From: Psococerastis gibbosa
Lineage: Eukaryota; Arthropoda; Insecta; Psocodea; Psocidae
Assembly (NCBI GenBank): GCA_963971405.1
Contig: OZ020484.1
Location: 42,120,770 to 42,184,769, forward strand
Length of the DNA: 64,000 nucleotides
Reading direction: 5' to 3'
The notes beneath the pieces are model-generated. The model saw nothing but the letters and a program-made list of their open reading frames with translations, had not been told where the DNA came from and ran no database searches. Position 1 is the first letter of the stretch. Each line of letters starts with the position of its first letter. Shown here piece by piece: positions 56,601 through 64,000 of the stretch. Both the position numbers and the translations under genes were made by a program.

Positions 56601-59505
56601 ACCAAAGCCAAGCCCTCAGCCGTGTAATACGGCGTTATCTCATCAAACCCGTCTAAGAGAATAATCATTTTTCCGGACACGTCATAACAATGATCAAACA
56701 AGCGAGAATTAAATTTTGATGTTTCTGCCGTAATTCCAGCTGCCTCCGCCACTATGGCCTTCACATTCTTCTCTATATTTTGCACAAAGTCATCAGCTGC
56801 CATTCGATCAGTGAAGTCGTTGAGAGTTACTAATACAACCCATATATGTGGGTTAAGACGCTTCGTCTCAGCCGCCATATGCACCAACAGTGTCGACTTG
56901 CCCATTCCGGGTTCAGCGATTACCACCACTACTTTATCCTGAATTTTCATAATGCTATCAGTAGGGGTAAAATCAAATATATGCGACATATATGGAGCCA
57001 AACTCACCACATTGGCAGTTGATCTTTTCCACGCCCATAAATTCTTATGCTTTTCCAACCAATGAAGGTCTCCAGTTTTCGCGGCAACCTCGTCAAAACA
57101 GACATTTTCCAACACAATTATTCTTGCATTAACGTCAGGGGACACGAGAAATTGGCTAGCAGAAACTATCAAATCAGCATAAGAGGCTAATTTCTCTTTT
57201 GCAGAGTCCAGTGTTACACCGCCAATAGCAAAAACAGTGCCAGTGTGACATGTCTCAAACACTGTTGGTAAAATACAGTTTCGTACAAGAACACGAGTGA
57301 TATAGTATGAAATCGACTCCAAAGGCTTCAGACCAATATTAGCCATTTGCCCGCGAAGCAGGTCAGAAATGCTGCTCATAGCAAACACTTGCTCCATGTG
57401 TACTTTAGTTGACGTGGGCATTATTGAAGACAAAGAAGTTTCGTGACCTTGAAATAAAACCGTACTCTCCATAAGCCGCGTCTTTACATCGTCATGCATA
57501 TGGGTGAGAATACACGTAAAATTACGCTTCTTGGCTCCAATTGCAACTTGTAATTGTTGCGCTCTTTTGTTGCTTGTAGTGGACAGCATAATGACAAAAT
57601 TTTTCTTGTTGTCCTTACACAATTTCGTAATGAAATCGCCAATCCCTTTGATATCAATTTGAACGACATCACATTCAAGATTGATTATCAGAGTAGTGCC
57701 ATTACTGACCAGCCACTTTTCTTGCAGCATGATACGAAAGTCATTATTTTCAAGTTGTTTAACATTTGCATAGATATTCGGTTCATTTAAAAGCTCCAAT
57801 TGTCGCAAGGCAGCTTCACACAACAATACGTTTGCCGCATTACTCATGTAAATCATTATTGGTTCTTTATGCAAGTTCTCCTGGACTTGTTTAAGGAAAA
57901 ACGGAAGCAGTTTTATATCGACCTCACCGCTCTTTCCAGACTGAGTTTCGACTGAAGTTTTCAACAGCAAGGATCGAACGTTGTCCCTGGTCAAATATTC
58001 CCTAGTTTTATACCATTTACGTATGTAATCTTTTATTTGCCCGTTAACATAGTTAACTTCGACAGCTGATAAAGCAGGTGAGGCACGCTTGATTTCTTCA
58101 TTCAAAATCCCATCAACAGCATCTTCACTAGATTGGCTACTACAAAGCCAAAATTTACTCAAAAAATCAGCAAGCAACGTTTTTTCCGGTATTCCACTAA
58201 ATAGAGCAACATCCTTTTTGGGATCAAACTTCAAGTTCACCTCTTTCCCAGCATTAGTACTAAGTAAATCTATCTGTACACTCTTATACTCTTTATCAGA
58301 GACATCTTGACCCAGAATAGAATTGGTAAAAACAACAAATCTAGCCCCATCGAACCCACGGCCAAAAATAGGATCTTTGCTTCCAGGATGGAATTTCCTA
58401 CCTATGGCCTTGTACGATTCAAAATACTTAATGATATTGTAGTCATTCTTGTTCGCCTTGGTCTCTTGAGTGAGCGAGGCTAGTGTTATCTTCCTTGCGG
58501 CGAGGGAGGACTTCTGTTTGTGCTTAAGCTGAATGAACCACGTAGTCCACCGACCTTGAGCTGCGGCTGTAAATAAATAAATAATGACTTTGCCATCCTC
58601 ACCAGCAGCGGAGTTAAGACCATGGGGGCAGACACAAATAACAACGCTGTACAATATTTAAGCTTAATAATGTCCTGAAGTGCTTTTTAAACATACAGTG
58701 GCTCATTGGCCCAATACCAACAACCCTATGGGTTTTTCGTACATTCTATTTCTTGGTATGAATTTGTGTCCACTGGCAAATTGGTACACACCCTCGGGGT
58801 CAACCTACACGGGCTATATGCTGAGACTCGCTTACAATTGACGAAATTTAAGCATGACTTCACCAAGTACAAATACGGACTCGTATCTGCACTTGGTTAA
58901 GTCATGCTTTCGCCTGTTTCATGGTAAGCTTGTCTCAGTTTGTCCATTATCGCCGGTGTAGATGGACGTAGAGAACGTATACCAGTTTGCCAATAGCCCA
59001 AAATTCATACGGAAAAATTCAACGGAATCATGTCCGAAATCCATAAAAAAGTCCTCAAAAAGATATAACATCTTCTAAGTACGAATACAAGTCTAACAAT
59101 ATGCAAGCAAACCACATTAAAAGAAAATTCACAATTGAAATAACTGTGTTCTGCTAAATTTAAGATTATAGAATTAATCTGGCTCATTGTTGGGTCGGCC
59201 CCTAAATAAAACAACAATTGGCGCGTCTTCGATTAAGTAAGATAATTCCGGTGGCATTAGTGCTTTAGTGATTAGGAATAAGTGCCGGAGGCAAGACATG
59301 TCGAAGGACTGCAAGGAGTATTGGTTCTCTAACCTGTAAAGACGAGGTCGTCAAATTTCTCGCCGGCATCGAAGTTGTTGGCCAGGTAGAACTCGTCTGT
59401 CTGATTGTAGAGTCGCATCGCTGCCAGCGCTGTCATTTTCAACTCGTACTGAAAGCCAGAGTCATCCGCAGACACAGTCCTTTTATAATGCGTTGTCCCG
59501 TTCAT
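53642..59505 (-). CDS. NACHT NTPase with nuclease-like N-terminus and ankyrin repeats
   Basis: Two exons, 59334-59505 (172 nt) and 53642-58566 (4925 nt), join as ACA-G|CC for 1698 aa; donor ACAG|GTTAGA, acceptor ttatttacag. The open frame of exon 2 runs on to 58654 through intron sequence, so an ATG there is not the start. Residues 1-120: YELKMTALAAMRLYNQ, NNFDAGEKFDDLVF (Asp52/53), FIQLKHKQ (Gln70, Lys72), the D...QxK pattern of PD-(D/E)xK nuclease folds. Walker A is EPGMGKSTLL (about 607), Walker B IILLDGFDE (about 690), with a winged-helix-like NACHT tail after it. Ankyrin repeats run from about 990 to 1460 (GGRTALHLAASQKDAEQV, GYTALQVAAQRNHSKCAGIL, GQTPLFVATNRGFFGIIEIL). The tail, about 1470-1698, is very Lys/Pro/Asn-rich. 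By architecture it is a STAND/NLR-type sensor; nuclease activity and immune role are inferences. No signal or membrane segment. Confidence 0.85.
58700..59043. repeat. Palindromic repeat family 2, full copy, in the NACHT gene intron
   Basis: A long imperfect hairpin. Paired blocks are atgggtttttcgtacat / catgtccgaaatccat, ggcaaattggtacacaccct / cgtataccagtttgcc, cctacacgggc / gccggtgtagatgg, and aagcatgacttcaccaagta / cacttggttaagtcatgct. It occupies most of the single intron (58567-59333) of the NACHT-ankyrin gene. Confidence 0.75.
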
Positions 59506-59690
59506 ATTTCTGGCTTACCTAGAAATGATTGTGATGGCTTAGACATTTAGACTATTAATAATGACTACCCATGGCGTTGTAGATTTATAATTGGACAGCT
59601 GCTCATTCCAACAATGTCTTCAAGTACCGGTATAACGTATTGAGTCGCAGCTGGAAAAGTTGGTAATGAGACACTCGTTTCCATTATTTT
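59506..59690. promoter_or_regulatory. Upstream region of the NACHT-ankyrin gene
   Basis: Only about 185 bp lie between the start codon of the NACHT gene (minus) and the retrotransposon RNase H fragment (plus). The promoter must be here or within the fragment. No core promoter motif could be assigned. Confidence 0.35.
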
Positions 59691-59691
59691 C

Positions 59692-60375
59692 GGAAGAAAC
59701 GCCACTAATTACGATGGCGAGGTTCGCGCCGTACACGAAGCCTCTAACCAGCTCCTAGCTACTAACCTGCGACCGGCAAGAGTGGTTTTCCTCATAGACT
59801 CCCAAGCGGCTATATTAATGCTAAGCAGCAACGCCCCCACCGATTGCGAGACAATCAATTGCCGAAAAAAACTAGAGGAACTCATTTCGGCTGGGTGGGC
59901 AGCCTCCCTACAGTGGGTACCTAGCCATGTGGGAATATATGGCAATGAAAAAGCTGACGCGAAAGCCAAGGAAGGAGCGGAGATGGACCAACCAAACGTG
60001 CCACTAACCCTGAACCGAGCCAAGAGCCAAATAAATGCAGCAATCTGCAATGCCACGAAGAACACCCTCAAGACCCTAAGCACTGGCAAAAAGTGGGAGA
60101 ATCTTGCTACAGTGGGACCCATTTGTAGGAACCTTGAGAGAGCTGAAGCTGTTGCTAGATTCCGCCTCAATACCGGCCATGACTACCTTCAGGCCCACCT
60201 ACACCGCATTGGCCTTGCCGCCGATGACACATGTCCACTATGTCACGGTGGAAGAATGGACGAAGACCACCTGAGGGACTGCACGACTCTTACCTACCCG
60301 AACGACGACTTGGTGAACCGCTACTGGGAAGCTCGGCGACGAATGGTTGAACTACCACGTTCGGGCGTTGGATAA
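59692..60375 (+). mobile_element. Non-LTR retrotransposon RNase H fragment
   Basis: The plus-strand frame is open from about 59692 to 60375. It reads GRNATNYDGEVRAVHEASNQ (Glu of RNase H), VVFLIDSQAAILML (Asp), WVPSHVGIYGNEKADAKAKE (His, Asp), then a Cys-x2-Cys-x8-His-x3-Cys knuckle (CPLCHGGRMDEDHLRDC) and a stop. The first part of the RNase H fold and everything upstream are lost. The subtype differs from the fragment at 694-1762. The intact 228-codon frame suggests fairly recent insertion. Confidence 0.85.
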
Positions 60376-60729
60376 AGTAAAGTAAGTATTATTTTCGAAA
60401 GATTTTAGCACTGAAAATGAAACGATTCATGCAGATCGGACCCAAGCTAGGCTGCATGGGACTGATATCCCTGCTGCATACACCGATTCAATGTATCAAT
60501 CACAGTAAAACTATTTAATTCTTACTTTAATGTTGGTCTAGTGAGCATCAATAGGCAATATTGTATTCAGGCCATCTAGAAACCCACTGTGCGTTTCTTG
60601 CATCTTAAGGTCCAAAGTCGATATGATAAGACATAATTTTACGTCTAATCAGATATGGTATTGTCCAAAAATAAGAAGGCATACAACTATGATTTTGGTG
60701 TCAGATTAAAATGTAGTGCTTCTTTATAT
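60376..60729. other. Spacer, nothing recognised
   Basis: No supported gene or repeat. Confidence 0.4.
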
Positions 60730-60930
60730 TATTGGGATACATGGACTTCTTGTGACCAGCCAAACCGGCACGTCCGTACAAGAATGGCGATCCATGGATT
60801 TCACTATAAAATTTTAATCAATCTGGCTACCACGAGGCCGACGCGAGCTGCATCTGCACTCTGTGTGGCGGTGCCTGTACGCAGTACCACAGAAGTCAAA
60901 ACTCTGTCCCGAAAGAGCGTTGTCCCTCAA
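60730..60930 (+). mobile_element. Non-LTR retrotransposon C-terminal fragment
   Basis: The plus strand reads RTRMAIHGFHYKILINL and, one frame over, CTLCGGACTQYHRSQNSVPK. These match RLAVHGFHHVICERTD and CNLCGYQCTKYHIERSTQ of the element at 43600-46205, including the Cys-x2-Cys-x3-Cys-x3-His spacing. A frameshift separates the two blocks. Confidence 0.65.
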
Positions 60931-61324
60931 CGCGTCACAGTTAAGTGCAGTGCAATTCAAGTGATTTTGTTAATCTCGTTTTAATGACCATTCGGTTGTA
61001 AATATATATATTATTATTATATTGCAATGGCGCAAGAAAGGAAAATAAAACACGAGATTAGAAACATTCATGACCTTTGGTCACACAGTATAAACCAAGA
61101 CTCAAGCGTTGATGATGACATGATTGATTTACTATCAACGGCTTACTACACGTGTTATTATCTGACATGATGTAAAATACAATTTATCGATGTAAACTGC
61201 AATATATTGCATCATTTGAGAACATAAATTTTATAATTTCAGCAGCCAGAGTCAGATGATGAAACAGCAGAGGTTTGTTCAATACCTCAATATATTAAAA
61301 ACCCCTAAAAACTCAATTGCATAT

Positions 61325-62753
61325 TCTGGAACGAACAGACCAATATATTGTTGTAACAGTAGTAACAATGACAGGGCAGGCAATGTATTTTCCATAATTT
61401 CTTCAAAAAAGAATTTTTTGCCCAGAACCAAATATGTTTTTGGAAAAACAACCTGTTTGGTTTTGTTACTCTATTGAACACCTAAAACATATCTGAAGGT
61501 AGAAATGATCGATAGTTTGCTGGTAGAAAGCCTGTTGAAAGGAGCCCATTATTAATGGTGGATGATGTTCCCCTGACTGAGAGCGATTCGTTTGGTTTTT
61601 TAGGGGTCGAGCTGGACAAGGACCTTACTTGGAAAAACCAAATTAACACATTATGCCATAAGCTTGGATCCAGAAACTTCCTACTTAGAAATATTTCATT
61701 TTTTATGAATAATCGTTCGCTAAGGCTTGTGTACTTTGGTCTTTTTGAAAGTCACATCCGATATGGTATTATCTGTTGGGGTAACTCTACTGACTCCCTC
61801 CGGGTTGTTCGCTTGCAGAAGAGGGCTATTAGAACCATTGCGGGTGTCAAAGACCAAAGAGTATCTTGCCGGCCCTTATTTAGAGAATTTGGTATACTAA
61901 CTCTATCAGCTCTATATATCTTAGAGACATTAGTGCATTTGCGGAAAAACCCGCCCCCCAGATCAGGTGATACCCATACCTATGGGACCAGAAATAGGGA
62001 CTGCTTCCTCCGGGAGAGCAGTCTTCTTACGGCTACCCTTAGGTCTCCTAGGGAGACGGGGATCCGGTTTGTTTGACAAATTACCCCGGGAGATTAGGAC
62101 ACTGGATGAGGTAAAGGTTTTTTCAGGGGCCGTCCGTCGGCTACTGTTGGAACAAGTTCCCTACTCGGTTAGGGAATTTTTGACGAACCCGATAATACGG
62201 TAATTGTGTTCTTTATTTATTTACTATTATATTGTTTTAGACGACAGAAATTGATGACGACGCCCAGAAGCTAGCCCTAGCTAGCTTGAAAATGGCATGA
62301 ATATAACTGAAAATATAACTGATAGAAAGGTTCCACAGAAAAATTATTTTTTAGTGAAAATTTAGTTATTTTTATTCACGCACGCACGCGACCCACCGCA
62401 TTTTGTTGACATTAATGACGACTACAATACATGTGAATTTAAAAGAAATCGTTGGAGCCGTTTTTTAGAAATAATTTTTTTTGACGTTTTTTTGGAATAA
62501 AACCTCCCAAAATTGAGTTAGCCCCAAATAAAAAAAGGTATGATTTCTTTGAACCTACATGCCAAATTTCATCTAAATCAACCGAGTAGTTTGCCCGGAA
62601 ACCGACGCACAGACAGAGCGACAGACAGACATTTCGTAAAAACCACTTTTTTGGGTTCCAGGGACCTCAAAACGTGTAAATCCATTGAAATCTCGGAATC
62701 GAAAATTTCGACATACACAAAGCTTTCCATATACTACATATAAATTGGAAAAC
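61325..62753 (+). mobile_element. 0.8-kb G-tract repeat family, copy D, interrupted
   Basis: The left part (61325-61515: gacagggcaggcaatgtatt, cacctaaaacatatctgaag) and right part (62321-62753: gatagaaaggttccacagaa, cagacagagcgacagacaga, cgtaaaaaccacttttttgg, ending ATAAATTGGAAAAC) are collinear with copy A. They are separated by a retrotransposon fragment. The 5' end with the G-tract is missing. Confidence 0.75.
61516..62320 (+). mobile_element. Reverse transcriptase 3' fragment inserted in repeat copy D
   Basis: An 805-bp insert bounded by GATAG (61511-61515, 62321-62325). It encodes the C-terminal part of a non-LTR reverse transcriptase: SFGFLGVELDKDLTWKNQI, LRLVYFGLFESHIRYGIICW, RVVRLQKRAIRTIAGV, then after a frameshift near 62030 RGSGLFDKLPREIRTL, EVKVFSGAVRRLLLE. 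The 3' UTR ends in the hairpin aagctagccct/agctagctt (62269-62290). Truncated and inactive. Confidence 0.82.
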
Positions 62754-64000
62754 AACAAAAGAAATTAACACTTCCGAGTTTAAAATTTTACTCGAAAGCT
62801 GCAGAGTAACTAATAGAACATTTTATACCGGCGTTTAAAATAAAGTAGAATTCATACTAATTGCGAGGTTTATGCCGCCAACAACAACAACGTCCAGGTA
62901 TAAAGGTCAGTGCGCAGCCCCCTACCCAGTCACTCACTACGGAGCCACCGAGGTACAACCCTCGAAGTCTACGTAGCGCAACTGAAGATGTCGACCGCAG
63001 ATGTTGACGAAACGTTTGGAAGTTCACTTTCATTTCTACCACGGCCCATCCGCCCGGATTCTGCTGGTTCTTCCTTTGACATAAGTTGTTGAAAACTTAG
63101 AAGTGAAGAAATGAAACTTAGAAGGTCACATTATTTCATCACTATTAGTTCATATCACGGCAAGCTTCGCGAACCGCAATATGATTGGAAGCTTGCTGTT
63201 ATTTATTGGCACACTATCGGGGAATGCCCTAAACACAAACTGTTTAGTAACAGAAGACATAGAAGGACGAATAGTCCATGTAGGCCTGGATTAACTGCCA
63301 CGCTACCTGCTAGTTATTAAAACCATCGAGCCATTAATTAGGATTTGAGTGGTTGATTTTCGCTTTTCAGTTCAAATCGAATTGATTGTGTAAAAACCAC
63401 TTAGTTCTTTAACCTGCAGTCGGTCTATGCCTAATTAAAAACAACAGCTTAAATCTTAATTTCCTTACTTACAATTGATGTCAAATGAAGTACTATTGTT
63501 AGATGTATTAGGGTTGGTATTTCTTTACCGATAAAAGTGATAAAACTTCATTTTTTGCGAACTTGACGCGAATGCAACCATGTCAGCCAACAATCAAAAT
63601 ACAAATGAGAAACAACAGTGCAGCCAACCATTGTAAAAAGCAGACAGATATCTAACCGCGGGAAATTTAAAATTATTTCAAATTACAGCAATATTTAATA
63701 ATAAAAGTTGTTCCCAGAGCATACCTACTAAAGAGTACAAATATAACTGAAATACATGATTGAATTTGAATTTTCACGCGGGACCCAATCCTTGATGTAA
63801 CCGGCCCCCACACCTCAAGTAACTACATAGATAAAGAGAAAAGGTCGTGTATATAGCAGAGGTAAAATTCAATTCAATACAATAGAATGCAATCGCAAGC
63901 AGGAAAGCTTTCAAAGCTTTTCTGAATATTTCGTAAAATTAAAAAAGATGGATTGAATTAATGTTATTTGACTTATTTCTCAGTCGGTCACACACGAGTT
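62754..64000. other. Terminal spacer with one unclassified repeat-like block
   Basis: No supported gene. The block at 62890-63080 (gcgcagccccctacccagtc ... ccacggcccatccgcccgga) is more GC-rich than its surroundings and carries ctgaagatgtcgaccgcaga and cgaaacgtttgg, phrases seen in untranslated parts of some retroelements. I could not classify it. Confidence 0.35.

Noticed and set aside
58567..58654. Start of the NACHT protein at the ATG at 58654
   Set aside because: This part is intron: a strong acceptor lies at 58567, and the upstream exon joins in phase to complete a known domain pattern.
62982..63013. Hammerhead-ribozyme-like core (CTGAAGA, then a 6-bp stem, then CGAAAC), as found in Penelope-like elements
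   Set aside because: An extra base separates CTGANGA from stem II, and the flanks do not pair to make stem I, so a working ribozyme is not supported.

Overview
The window is eukaryotic, AT-rich, intron-bearing nuclear DNA packed with transposable-element debris, most likely from an arthropod and probably an insect. The support for this is ordinary GT-AG introns (one GC-AG), clear orthologues of animal genes, several non-LTR retrotransposon families, mariner/hAT/Harbinger-type elements, and a NACHT-ankyrin gene of a kind I associate with arthropod genomes. Species cannot be decided from the sequence alone.

Four protein-coding genes can be rebuilt exon by exon, each with intact reading frames and matching splice phases. 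(1) A doublecortin-like kinase, DCLK, lies on the minus strand at 5421-11877: 9 coding exons, 631 aa. (2) EMC7, a subunit of the ER membrane protein insertase, lies on the plus strand at 12552-15454: 3 exons, 219 aa. It is divergent from DCLK, with about 675 bp between the two start codons. (3) A 53BP1 homologue lies on the minus strand at 19027-39511: 12 coding exons, 1727 aa, with S/T-Q and repeat-rich N-terminus, tandem Tudor, a UDR-like basic motif and tandem BRCT. Its introns hold much of the transposon content. (4) A 1698-aa NACHT-ankyrin protein lies on the minus strand at 53642-59505. A short first exon, separate from the large open frame, supplies the first half of what looks like a PD-(D/E)xK nuclease domain.

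The rest is mobile DNA. Non-LTR remnants include an RTE-like copy at 35937-38945 with a 9-bp target duplication, an EEP-RT copy at about 43.6-46.2 kb, two RNase H fragments, and several CR1-like 3' ends that finish in a hairpin. DNA-transposon derivatives include two hAT-type non-autonomous elements with 8-bp duplications, a mariner whose 5' end is present as a giant inverted duplication, and about eleven foldback elements with TWA-type 3-bp duplications. There are also a recurrent 0.8-kb family with a G-tract (5 copies), a 0.9-kb repeat pair, a second palindromic family, and a tRNA-derived SINE.

The genes do not form a pathway. DCLK (microtubules), EMC7 (membrane insertion) and 53BP1 (double-strand break signalling) are housekeeping or cell-biological genes. 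The NACHT-ankyrin protein is the best candidate for an undescribed system: its layout (nuclease-like N-terminus, STAND NTPase core, repeat sensor) parallels prokaryotic antiviral STAND proteins and animal NLRs.
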